Below, piece by piece: positions 12,631 through 20,553 of a stretch of 25,113 nt of DNA. Origin of the DNA: Actinomycetes bacterium (GTDB lineage Bacteria; Actinomycetota; Actinomycetes; Actinomycetales; Microbacteriaceae); the NCBI GenBank assembly GCA_023428065.1, contig JAEYZI010000045.1, positions 1 through 25,113 on the forward strand, written 5' to 3'. A program made the translations under genes and the position numbers. The notes below the pieces were generated by a model. That model made no database searches. It worked only from the letters and a program-made list of their open reading frames with translations, and had not been told where the DNA came from. Positions within the stretch are counted from its first letter, which is position 1; every line of letters begins with the position of its first letter.

Positions 12631-13413
12631 ATGCCCGGCCGCCGTTCCCTGCGCCCCCGGCGCCGGATCTCGGTCGTCGGGGTGATCGGCGAGCTCCTCA
12701 TCACGGGGGGACTCGTCGTGCTGCTCTTCATCGGATGGCAGCTGTGGTTCTACGACGCCATCGTCGGCGACGAGCTCAAGCAGCAGGCGACCGAGCAGAG
12801 CCGCGAGTGGAACCAGCAGGCCGCCGAGAGCCCGACGCCGACCCCGAGCGAGGCGCCCACCGACGAGCCGTCGACCGACGAGCCGCCCGTGCAGGCGGCT
12901 CCCGCCAACGCCCAGCAGTTCGGCATGCTCATCGTGCCGCGCTGGGGCGCCGACTACTACCGTCCGATCGCCGAGGGCGTCGGGGTGTACGACGTGCTCA
13001 ACAAGGGAGAGCTCGGTCACTACCCGAGCACCCAGATGCCGGGGGAAGCGGGGAACTTCGCGATCGCCGCCCACCGCACGACGAAGGGCGGGTCGCTCCA
13101 CAACATCCACGAGCTGCAGCTCGGCGACCACATCTACGTGGAGACGGCGGCCGGCTGGTACCGCTACAGCTTCCGCAACCTCGAGTACGTGCGTCCGACG
13201 GGGGTCGGGGTGCTCAACCCCGTTCCGCAGGAGGACGCCGACCCGGCGGAGCGGTACATCACGCTCACGAGCTGCAACCCGATCATCAGCTCGATCGAGC
13301 GGATCATCGCCTACGGCGTCTACGACGGCTTCTTCCCGCGCGACCCGTCGAAGCCCGCATCCGGCGCACCCCAGGAGATCGCCGAGACGGTGTCAGGGGC
13401 GGTGGCGAGCTGA
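12631..13413 (+). CDS. srtE: Class E sortase
   Basis: A 260-residue membrane-anchored cysteine transpeptidase that joins LPxTG-like (in class E, LAxTG) proteins to peptidoglycan. It has a basic N-terminus, a TM helix at about 14-40, and a Pro/Thr/Ser/Glu-rich linker (66-92). The sortase barrel starts at FGMLIVPRWG. Catalytic residues: H148 in AAHRTTKGG, C215 in LTSCNP and R224 in ERIIAYG; all three are present. The stop overlaps the next ATG (TGATG), so translation is coupled. This sortase sits within the actinobacterial crgA - trpG interval, where such genes are common. No LAxTG substrate is encoded in the window. Confidence 0.95.
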   Translation: MPGRRSLRPRRRISVVGVIGELLITGGLVVLLFIGWQLWFYDAIVGDELKQQATEQSREWNQQAAESPTPTPSEAPTDEPSTDEPPVQAAPANAQQFGMLIVPRWGADYYRPIAEGVGVYDVLNKGELGHYPSTQMPGEAGNFAIAAHRTTKGGSLHNIHELQLGDHIYVETAAGWYRYSFRNLEYVRPTGVGVLNPVPQEDADPAERYITLTSCNPIISSIERIIAYGVYDGFFPRDPSKPASGAPQEIAETVSGAVAS

Positions 13414-13571
13414 TGTACGGAGCCCTGTGGCGCGTCCTCCCGGGACCCTGGTGGGTGCGGGTGATCATCCTCGCGGTGCTCGTCGCCGCCGTCGTGGCGG
13501 CTCTCATATTCTGGGTGTTCCCCTGGGTGGACCAGTTCATCAGCCTGCAGGAAGTGACGGTGGACCAGTGA
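13413..13571 (+). CDS. Small single-TM protein between srtE and trpG
   Basis: The product is 52 residues, MYGALWRVLPGPWWVRVIIL then an Ala/Val-rich membrane helix and WVDQFISLQEVTVDQ. The ATG overlaps the sortase stop (TGATG) and its own TGA overlaps the GTG of the glutamine amidotransferase, so it is translationally coupled on both sides. The WRxLPGPxWVR N-terminus followed by one helix recurs (from memory) at this locus in related Microbacteriaceae. Function unknown. Confidence 0.85.
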   Translation: MYGALWRVLPGPWWVRVIILAVLVAAVVAALIFWVFPWVDQFISLQEVTVDQ

Positions 13572-14206
13572 CGCGCGTGCTCGTCGTCGACAATTACGAC
13601 AGCTTCGTCTACACGCTCGCGGGCTACCTCGTGCAGCTCGGCGCGGAGATCGACGTCGTGCGCAACGACGACTTCCCCGCCGAAGAGGCCGCGGAGCGGA
13701 TCGCCGACTACGACGCCGTGCTCCTCTCCCCCGGCCCCGGCACGCCGGCCGCCGCGGGCGTGTCGATCCCGATCGTGCACGCCGCGATCGCGGCGGGCTC
13801 CCCCCTGCTCGGGGTGTGCCTCGGCCACCAGGCGATCGCCGAGGCCCTCGGCGCGACGGTGACGCACGCCGAGGAGCTCATGCACGGCAAGACGTCGCTC
13901 ATCCGTCACGACGACTCGGCGTTCTTCGACGGCGTCCCCCAGCCGTTCCGTGCCACGCGATACCACTCGCTCGCCGTCGTCGACTCGACCGTGCCCGAGG
14001 TGCTCGAGGTCACGGCGCGTACCGACGGCGGCATCATCATGGCGCTGCGGCACCGTGAGGCGCCCGTGTTCGGGGTGCAGTTCCACCCCGAGTCGGTGCT
14101 CACCGAGGGCGGCTACCGGATGCTCGGCAACTGGCTCGCCGCCACGGGGATGCCGCAGGCCGTCGAGCGCGCCGCGGGGCTCAGCCCGCTCGTCAAGCTC
14201 GCCTGA
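13568..14206 (+). CDS. pabA: Glutamine amidotransferase subunit, anthranilate/aminodeoxychorismate synthase component II
   Basis: A 212-residue class-I glutaminase that supplies ammonia to chorismate-using synthases for folate (PabA) or tryptophan (TrpG). Start motif VLVVDNYDSFVY, oxyanion loop SPGPGTP, nucleophile C84 in GVCLGHQ, and catalytic H173 and E175 in QFHPES. MHGKTS (105-110) is typical of this subfamily. The GTG start overlaps the previous stop by four bases. In actinobacteria the copy in this division cluster is usually annotated PabA/TrpG and may serve both synthases; no component I is in the window, so the choice between pabA and trpG is uncertain. Confidence 0.95.
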   Translation: MTRVLVVDNYDSFVYTLAGYLVQLGAEIDVVRNDDFPAEEAAERIADYDAVLLSPGPGTPAAAGVSIPIVHAAIAAGSPLLGVCLGHQAIAEALGATVTHAEELMHGKTSLIRHDDSAFFDGVPQPFRATRYHSLAVVDSTVPEVLEVTARTDGGIIMALRHREAPVFGVQFHPESVLTEGGYRMLGNWLAATGMPQAVERAAGLSPLVKLA

Positions 14207-14210
14207 CGCG

Positions 14211-14231
14211 GGTCGGCTCCCGAGCCGAACC
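14211..14231. terminator. Stem-loop between convergent pabA and pknB
   Basis: GGTCGGCT (14211-14218) pairs with AGCCGAACC across CCCG with a one-base bulge. It is GC-rich without a U-run, as often seen in high-GC actinobacteria. Confidence 0.4.
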
Positions 14232-14252
14232 GCTCCGTGACGGGGCGCGCGC

Positions 14253-15974
14253 TCAGTCGCCCTGGCAGTAGGTGAGCGTCACCGAGGAGCGCTGCGGCAC
14301 ATCGCCCTTCGCCGACTGCGCGATGACCTTCTGGCCGCTGCAGCCGCCGTCCGGCTTGAGGTTGACGCTCAGCTGCAGCACGGCGAGGGCCGCCTGGGCG
14401 TCGGTCACCGGCTGCCCCACGAGATCCGCGACCTGCACGAGGCCGTTCGAGAGCACGAGGTTGACGGTGCCGCCCGCGGGCACGTTCTGCGCACCGGTGA
14501 GCAGGGCAGGGTCGTCGCCGACGGTGATGCCGATCACCTGACCCGCCGGGATGCTCGGGTGGTACTGCTGCGAACTCATGCCGTACGTGAGCCCGAGCTC
14601 GGCGAGCTTCGCCTTCGCGTCGGCCTCGCTCGCGTAGGTGAGCGACGGGAGCGACACCGAGGGCGGCCCCGTCGACACGATCACGTCGATGTCCTCGCCC
14701 TTGCTCACGCGGGTGCCGGGGTCGATGCTCGTGGAGATGATGATGCCCGCCTCGACGTCGGCGCTCGCCTTGTCGACACGGTGGGGTGTGAGGCCCAGCG
14801 AGCTCAGCTCCTCGATGCCGGCCTCCGCCTGCTGCCCCGCGACATCCGGCACCTCGACCGCGAGGTCGGGGGCGATGTTGGTGGGCGAGAGGCTGAAGAC
14901 CCACACCATCGCGGCGACGATGATGACGACCATGACGGCGATGCCTCCCCAGATCCAGGCCACCGGCGGGCGGCTCTGGGTGCGGGTCGGGCGGTTCTCG
15001 TCGTTCGCGAGGCGCCGGAGCGTCGCCTCGGACGCGGCGGTCGAGTTGGGGTTCACCCCGAAGAGCGTCGCGTTGAAGTCGTCGGCGACCGGGACGCGGT
15101 CGGGCACCTTGCCGCCCGCGGCGACCTCGAGGTCGGCCTTGAACTCCGCGGCGCTCTGGAACCGGTCGAAGCGGTCCTTCGCGAGGGCGTGCATGACGAC
15201 GGCGCTCATGGCGGGCGAGACGGCCGGGTTGGCCGCGTTCGGCGGCATCGGCAGTTCGCTCACGTGCTGGTAGGCCACCGCGACGGGGGAGTCGCCGCGG
15301 AACGGGGTGCGGCCGGTGAGCATCTCGTAGAGCACGACGCCCGTCGAGTAGAGGTCGGTGCGGGCATCGACGCTCTCACCCCGGGCCTGCTCGGGAGAGA
15401 AGTAGCTCGCGGTGCCGAGCACGGCGCTCGTCTGGGCCACGTTGGCCGACGACTCGGAGATCGCGCGCGCGATGCCGAAGTCCATGACCTTGACCTGCCC
15501 GTTGGGCGTGATCATGACGTTGCCTGGCTTGATGTCGCGGTGCACGACCCCCGCGCGGTGCGAGTACTCGAGGGCCGTGAGGATGCCGGCCGCGATGCGC
15601 GCGGCCTCCGCCGTCCCGAGCGGCCCCGCCGCGATGAGCTCGGAGAGGAGCTTGCCCTCGACACGCTCCATGACGATGAAGGGGAGCTGCACGTCGTGAC
15701 CGTCCGCGCCGCGGATGGTCTCCTCGCCCGCGTCGAAGACGCGCACGATCGTGGGGTGCGCCATGCGCGCCGCTGCCTGCGCCTCCTGCCGGAACCGGGT
15801 GCGGAACGCGGGGTCGGTGGCGAGCGTGGGGCGCAGCAGCTTGATGGCCACGCGCCGGTTCAGGCGCGTGTCGAGTCCCTCACGCACCTCGGCCATGCCG
15901 CCACGGCCGAGCACCTTGCCGAGTTCGTAGCGACCGGCGAGCGTGCGCACACCCTCGATCACTGCGTCACTCAC
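14253..15974 (-). CDS. pknB: Ser/Thr protein kinase with three PASTA repeats (PknB-type)
   Basis: A 573-residue transmembrane kinase that senses muropeptides or lipid II and phosphorylates cell-wall and division proteins. Kinase domain at about 14-285: P-loop GRGGMAEV (23-30), K45 in VAIKLL, catalytic D147 in HRDIKPGN, DFG at 165-167, and activation/P+1 loop LGTASYFSPEQARG. A juxtamembrane region (about 290-337) precedes a TM helix (338-361). Three extracellular PASTA units (371-573) follow; the last has two Cys and ends CQGD. Actinobacterial PknB usually has four PASTA units, so three is short. The GTG start at 15974 has TAGACT six bases upstream, giving its own leaderless promoter 53 bp after pknA. 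Confidence 0.96.
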   Translation of the reverse strand: MSDAVIEGVRTLAGRYELGKVLGRGGMAEVREGLDTRLNRRVAIKLLRPTLATDPAFRTRFRQEAQAAARMAHPTIVRVFDAGEETIRGADGHDVQLPFIVMERVEGKLLSELIAAGPLGTAEAARIAAGILTALEYSHRAGVVHRDIKPGNVMITPNGQVKVMDFGIARAISESSANVAQTSAVLGTASYFSPEQARGESVDARTDLYSTGVVLYEMLTGRTPFRGDSPVAVAYQHVSELPMPPNAANPAVSPAMSAVVMHALAKDRFDRFQSAAEFKADLEVAAGGKVPDRVPVADDFNATLFGVNPNSTAASEATLRRLANDENRPTRTQSRPPVAWIWGGIAVMVVIIVAAMVWVFSLSPTNIAPDLAVEVPDVAGQQAEAGIEELSSLGLTPHRVDKASADVEAGIIISTSIDPGTRVSKGEDIDVIVSTGPPSVSLPSLTYASEADAKAKLAELGLTYGMSSQQYHPSIPAGQVIGITVGDDPALLTGAQNVPAGGTVNLVLSNGLVQVADLVGQPVTDAQAALAVLQLSVNLKPDGGCSGQKVIAQSAKGDVPQRSSVTLTYCQGD

Positions 15975-15980
15975 GCGGTC

Positions 15981-15986
15981 AGTCTA
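15981..15986 (-). promoter_or_regulatory. -10 box TAGACT, predicted leaderless pknB promoter
   Basis: TAGACT on the minus strand is followed by six bases and GTG 15974. It lies in the 53-bp pknA-pknB gap, the only break in an otherwise overlapping operon. Confidence 0.55.
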
Positions 15987-16027
15987 GCCGCGGGCGGCTG
16001 GGAGAAGATCCGTCGTGAGACGGATGC

Positions 16028-17677
16028 TCAGTTCACCGGGATCGAGATCGACGCCGACTGCGAGGTGATGCCCCCCGCGCAATTCGCGACGAGCGCGACG
16101 GTCGCGGGGCTCGCGGGCGTCGGGCCGAGCACGATCGTGATCGACGTGGCGTTGGCGCCGAGCGAGGTGCCGCCCGGGGCGCTCGCGTTGGTGAGCGTCG
16201 CCGTGTAGCCCTGCAGCGCGTAGCCCGCGGGGCATCCGGCGTACGAGGCGAAGCTCACCTCGACGCCGTCGCCGACGTCGCCGGATGTCGGGTCTGCGCC
16301 CGTGATGTTCGGGGCGCCGGGCTGCGGGAACGGGCCGTACACCGTGAGGGTGATCGTCTGCCCCTTCTTGACGTTGCCGCTCGGCGTGATGTTCTGCACC
16401 GTGTCGACCTTGTCGGGCGAGGGTGCGGCCGGACCCGTGGCCTGGTTGATCTCGAAGCCGCCGCCCGTGGCGTCGAGCTTCGCGATCGCGTCGCCCACCG
16501 AGAGGCCGATGTAGTCGTCACGGTTGATGGGCACCGTGTCGCTGCTGCTCGGCGACGGGCTCGGGGATTCGCTCGGGCTCTTGCTGGGCGGCGTGGAGGT
16601 GGGTGTGCTCGGACCATCGTCGCCGCCGCGGGGCTGCACGGCGATGACGATGATGATGGCGATGAGCGCGACCGCGAGGAGCGACACGATCGCGATGAGC
16701 GGCCACATCCACGGGCTCCGGCGCCGGACCTCCGGCAGCGGGGTCGTCGCGGTCGGACCGCCCGCCGACGGCAGGACGCGCGTCGCCGTGGTCGCACCCG
16801 ACTCGACGGCGAGAGCTCCTGCGAGCACGCCGGGCACGGCGGCCGCGGCGCCCGCGACGTCGCCGCGGCGCAGCGCCTGGGCGGCGCGGGCGAGGTGCGC
16901 GGCGGTCGCCGGCCTGTCCTCGGGCCGCTTCGCGATCGACGAGTACACGAGGTTGCGCACGGGCTCCGAGACCGTCTGAGGCAGGTCGGGCGGCGTCTCG
17001 TTGATCTGCGCCATGGCGATCGCGACCTGCGACTCGCCCGTGAAGGGGCGGCGTCCGGCGAGCGCCTCGTAGGCGACGATGCCGAGCGAGTAGATGTCGG
17101 TGGAGGGGGATGCCGGGTGCCCGCTCGCCTGCTCGGGCGAGAGGTACTGCACGGTGCCCATGACCTGACCCGTGGCGGTGAGCGGCACCTGGTCGGCGAT
17201 GCGCGCGATGCCGAAGTCGGTGATCTTCACGCGGCCGTCGGGCGTGATGAGCAGGTTGCCGGGCTTGATGTCGCGGTGCACGAGGCCGGCCGAGTGGGCG
17301 GCCTGGAGCGCGGATGCGGTCTGCGCGACGATGTCGAGCACGCGATCCGTCGAGAGCACCTTCTCGCGTTCGAGGACGGTCGAGAGCGCCTCGCCGGGGA
17401 CGAGCTCCATGACGAGGTAGGCGGAGCCGTCCTCCTCGCCGTAGTCGAAGACGTTGGCGATGCCCTCGTGGTTGACGAGCGCCGCGTGACGCGCCTCCGC
17501 GCGAAAGCGCTCGAGGAAGCCGGGGTCGCCGAGGTACTCGTCCTTGAGGATCTTGATGGCGACGGTGCGTCCGATCACGAGGTCCGTGGCCTGCCACACC
17601 TCGCCCATGCCGCCGATCGCGATCCGGCTCGACAGCTGGTATCGCCCCCCGAAGGTGAGCCCGCTCGTGGGTCTCAT
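16028..17677 (-). CDS. pknA: Ser/Thr protein kinase with one PASTA unit and an extra C-terminal beta-rich domain (PknA-type)
   Basis: The product is 549 residues. Kinase domain at about 12-270: the P-loop is IAIGGMGEV, K42 in VAIKIL, catalytic D136 in HRDIKPGN, DFG 154-156, and GTVQYLSPEQASG. An Ala/Arg-rich stretch leads to a TM helix (324-347), then a Ser/Pro/Thr linker, one PASTA-like unit (about 384-449), and a last 98-residue domain (452-549). That domain starts PGAPNITG and is Thr/Ser/Ala-rich with predicted strands and two cysteines (C482, C533), like an Ig/FN3 fold. Classical PknA of mycobacteria ends shortly after its TM helix without PASTA. The ATG overlaps the pbpA stop (ATGA). It is likely a second envelope sensor in the same pathway as PknB. 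Confidence 0.95.
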   Translation of the reverse strand: MRPTSGLTFGGRYQLSSRIAIGGMGEVWQATDLVIGRTVAIKILKDEYLGDPGFLERFRAEARHAALVNHEGIANVFDYGEEDGSAYLVMELVPGEALSTVLEREKVLSTDRVLDIVAQTASALQAAHSAGLVHRDIKPGNLLITPDGRVKITDFGIARIADQVPLTATGQVMGTVQYLSPEQASGHPASPSTDIYSLGIVAYEALAGRRPFTGESQVAIAMAQINETPPDLPQTVSEPVRNLVYSSIAKRPEDRPATAAHLARAAQALRRGDVAGAAAAVPGVLAGALAVESGATTATRVLPSAGGPTATTPLPEVRRRSPWMWPLIAIVSLLAVALIAIIIVIAVQPRGGDDGPSTPTSTPPSKSPSESPSPSPSSSDTVPINRDDYIGLSVGDAIAKLDATGGGFEINQATGPAAPSPDKVDTVQNITPSGNVKKGQTITLTVYGPFPQPGAPNITGADPTSGDVGDGVEVSFASYAGCPAGYALQGYTATLTNASAPGGTSLGANATSITIVLGPTPASPATVALVANCAGGITSQSASISIPVN

Positions 17678-19128
17678 CTGTTCAGCACCGCCTCTATGAC
17701 CTTCTTCGCGACCGGAGCCGCGATCGTGTTTCCGAAACCGGATTGGCCCCTGCCTCCACCGTTCTCGACCACCACCGCGACGGCGACCTTCGGGTCGGTG
17801 GCGGGGGCGAAGCCGGTGAACCAGAGCGTGTGCGGCTGGTTCGTGCCGTTCTGTGCTGTGCCCGTCTTGCCCGCGACATCGACACCACTGATTCTGGCAT
17901 TGCTTGCGGCGCCGCTGGCCACATTCGCGATCATCATCTGAGTCATGCTCGCGGCGACGTCTCCGTCGAGGGAGCGGCCGAAGGATTCCGGCTCGAACTG
18001 CTGGAGGACGGAGAGGTCGGGCGCGCTGATGCTCTCGACGAGGTTCGGGCGCATGAGCTCACCGCCGTTGGCGATCGCGGCCGAGACCATCGCCATCTGG
18101 AACGGGGTCACGCGGTCGTTGCCCTGCCCGAACGACTGCAGCATGAGCTGCGCCTCGCTCTCGGGCTCGGGGAAGACGCTCTGGGTGACCTTCATGGGGA
18201 TCGAGAAGGGGTTCTCGAAGCCGAACGCGCGGGCCTGCTCGTCGATCGCGTCGTAGCCGAGCGCCGCGCCGAGCTGGGCGAAGGGGATGTTGCACGAGAA
18301 CCGCAGGGCGTCGGCGATGCTCACGGTCTCGCCGCCGCCGCACGAGCCGCCCTCGGAGTTGGTGATGGTCGTGTTCGTGCCCGGGAGCGTGAAGCTCGAC
18401 GGGTTCGGGATCTGGCTGTCGGGCGTGTACTGGCCGGACGCAAGCGCCGCGGAGGCGACGACGAGCTTGAAGGTCGAGCCGGGCGGGTTGAGCGCGCCGC
18501 TGATCGCTCGGTTGACGAGCGGGTCGCCCTCGGTCGCGAGGAGCTGGTCGTAGTTCGCGATGACCGCGGCCTGGTCGTGGCCCGCGAGCAGGTTGGGGTC
18601 GAACGACGGCGTCGACACCATCGCGAGGATGCGACCCGTCGCGGGCTCGATCGCGATCACCGCGCCCTGCAGGCCGCCGAGCGCATCCCACGCCGCCTGC
18701 TGCACGACGGGATCGATCGTCGTCTGCACGGTCGCCCCGCGGGGGTTCTGCCCCGTGAGGATCGAGTTGAGCCGGTCGAGGAACTGCTGGTTGGCCCGGC
18801 CGCTCAGGTAGTCGTTGAGCGATCCCTCGAGGCCCGTGTTCTCGCCGTGGATCGTGAAGTAACCGGTGACGGCGGCGTACAGCTCGCCCTGGGGGTAGGT
18901 GCGCTGGTACTTGTACTCGTCGCCGCTCGGCACCGACACCGCGATCACGGTGTCGCCGGCGAGGATGGGGCCGCGCTCGACCGAGAAGCTCGCATACAGG
19001 GTGCGCGTGTTGCGCGCGTCGGCCTGCAACTGGTCCTGCTGCACGACCTGGATCATCGTCGTCGAGGTGAACAGCGCGAGGAACATCGCGAGGATGAGCA
19101 CGCTCACGCGCCGGAGCTCCTTGTTCAC
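17674..19128 (-). CDS. pbpA: Class B penicillin-binding protein (transpeptidase) PbpA
   Basis: A 484-residue peptidoglycan transpeptidase that cross-links glycan strands made by RodA. A single N-terminal TM helix lies at about 8-27. A non-penicillin-binding module follows, then the transpeptidase domain with S218-x-x-K221 (STFK), S278-x-N280 (SCN) and KTG at 421-423 (KTGTAQ). Length and motif spacing match actinobacterial PbpA (about 490). Its ATG overlaps the rodA stop and its stop overlaps pknA (both ATGA), so polymerase, cross-linker and kinase are co-translated. PbpA is a known kinase target in mycobacteria (family knowledge). Confidence 0.97.
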   Translation of the reverse strand: MNKELRRVSVLILAMFLALFTSTTMIQVVQQDQLQADARNTRTLYASFSVERGPILAGDTVIAVSVPSGDEYKYQRTYPQGELYAAVTGYFTIHGENTGLEGSLNDYLSGRANQQFLDRLNSILTGQNPRGATVQTTIDPVVQQAAWDALGGLQGAVIAIEPATGRILAMVSTPSFDPNLLAGHDQAAVIANYDQLLATEGDPLVNRAISGALNPPGSTFKLVVASAALASGQYTPDSQIPNPSSFTLPGTNTTITNSEGGSCGGGETVSIADALRFSCNIPFAQLGAALGYDAIDEQARAFGFENPFSIPMKVTQSVFPEPESEAQLMLQSFGQGNDRVTPFQMAMVSAAIANGGELMRPNLVESISAPDLSVLQQFEPESFGRSLDGDVAASMTQMMIANVASGAASNARISGVDVAGKTGTAQNGTNQPHTLWFTGFAPATDPKVAVAVVVENGGGRGQSGFGNTIAAPVAKKVIEAVLNR

Positions 19129-20552
19129 GACGCACCCCCCGCCTCGACGATCGCGTGCGGCTGCTGGCGCACGGCATCCGAGAGTCGCAGCAGGAGCGCG
19201 ACGATGATCCAGTTCGCGACGAGCGACGATCCGCCCGCCGCGAGGAACGGCGTCGTGAGACCCGTGAGCGGGATGATGCGGGTGACGCCGCCGATGACGA
19301 TGAACACCTGCAGCCCCACGACGAACGACAGGCCCACCGCGAGGAGGCGCCCGAAGTCGTCCTGGCCCGCGACGCCGATGCGGAATCCGCGGGCCACGAA
19401 GATCAGGTAGAGCGCGAGGATCGCGAACAGGCCGATGAGGCCGAGCTCCTCGCCGAGGCTCGCGATGATGTAGTCGCTCTCGGCGAGCGGCACGAGGTCG
19501 GGGCGGCCCTGACCGAGACCCGTGCCCACGAGGCCGCCGTCGGCGAGGCCGAAGATGCCCTGTACGAGCTGGTAGCTGCCGCCCTCACGCTCGTAGATCT
19601 CGGGGTTGAACGCGTCGAGCCAGTTGGCGAACCGCCCCTGCACGTAGGGAAGCGCGCGCGTCGCGAGCCAGCCGCCGCCGGCGAAGAGGGCGAGGCCGAT
19701 GAGGATCCAGCTGCCGCGGCCCGTCGCGACGTAGAGCATGACGAGGAAGAGCCCGAAGTAGAGGAGGGCGGTTCCGAGATCGCGCTGGATGATGATGACG
19801 CCCATCGAGAGCACCCACACCACGAGGATCGGCCCCAGGTCGCGCGCTCGCGGCAGGCGCAGCCCCAGGAACGAGCGGCCGACCATCGAGAGCGAGTCGC
19901 GCGCCGTCACGAGGTAGCCCGCGAAGAAGATCGCGAGCAGGATCTTCGCGAACTCGCCCGGCTGGAACGAGAAGAACCCGATGCGCACCCACACATCCGC
20001 GTTCGCGCCCGTCTCGCCGATGACCGGCACGACGGGGAGCAGGAGCAGCAGGATGCCGACGAACATCGCGATGTAGCGGTAGCGCTGCAGCACGCGGTGG
20101 TTGCGCACGAGCACGAGCCCGCCGATCGCGAAGGCGATCGCGATCGTCGCCCACACCGCCTGACGCACGGCGTAGGCCGACCACCCCTCGTAGCCCTCGG
20201 CGATGTCGAGGCGGTGGATCATCGCGATGCCGAGCCCCGTCAGCACCGTCGCGATGGGCACGACGAACGGGTCGCCCTCGGGCGCGACGACGCGCTCCGC
20301 CAGGTGCAGCACGAGCACGAGGCCCGCGGGCAGGGCCGCGAGCGCGAACATGCCGCCGTCGATCTCGCCGAGGGCACCGAGGTCGACGAGCGCGAGCGCC
20401 GACGCCGCGACGGCGAGCGCCGCGATGATGAGCAGCAGCTCGAGGTTGCGCAGCCGCGCGGGCGTGCGCAGGCGGATGCGGATGGTCGTGGTGAGCGGGG
20501 CGGATCCGCCCGACTCGGGGCGGCCGACCGCGGCGGGGTGCGACGCGCTCAC
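19125..20552 (-). CDS. rodA: SEDS-family peptidoglycan glycosyltransferase RodA/FtsW
   Basis: A 475-residue polytopic membrane protein that polymerises lipid II. Start GTG 20552, one base after the pstP stop; the longer frame back to 20639 lies inside pstP and is not used. A cytoplasmic N-terminus of about 40 residues (SASHPAAVGRPESGG) is followed by about 12 TM helices. SEDS signatures: FQPGEFAKI, QRDLGTALLYFGLFLVM and the catalytic-loop region with GTGLGQGRP, ESDYIIASLGEELGLIG and PLTGLTTPFLAAGGSS. It overlaps pbpA by four bases, the usual RodA - class B PBP pairing. It probably drives elongation or septal wall growth under PknA/PknB control. Confidence 0.97.
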   Translation of the reverse strand: MSASHPAAVGRPESGGSAPLTTTIRIRLRTPARLRNLELLLIIAALAVAASALALVDLGALGEIDGGMFALAALPAGLVLVLHLAERVVAPEGDPFVVPIATVLTGLGIAMIHRLDIAEGYEGWSAYAVRQAVWATIAIAFAIGGLVLVRNHRVLQRYRYIAMFVGILLLLLPVVPVIGETGANADVWVRIGFFSFQPGEFAKILLAIFFAGYLVTARDSLSMVGRSFLGLRLPRARDLGPILVVWVLSMGVIIIQRDLGTALLYFGLFLVMLYVATGRGSWILIGLALFAGGGWLATRALPYVQGRFANWLDAFNPEIYEREGGSYQLVQGIFGLADGGLVGTGLGQGRPDLVPLAESDYIIASLGEELGLIGLFAILALYLIFVARGFRIGVAGQDDFGRLLAVGLSFVVGLQVFIVIGGVTRIIPLTGLTTPFLAAGGSSLVANWIIVALLLRLSDAVRQQPHAIVEAGGAS

Positions 20553-20553
20553 G

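Noticed and set aside
14559..16208. Plus-strand 549-codon ORF opposite pknB
   Set aside because: Antisense shadow in a high-GC gene; Arg/Asp/Val-rich with no motif, while the minus strand encodes a perfect kinase-PASTA protein. The same applies to the long plus-strand ORFs at 16895-17941, 17743-19410, 19155-20621 and 20203-22248.
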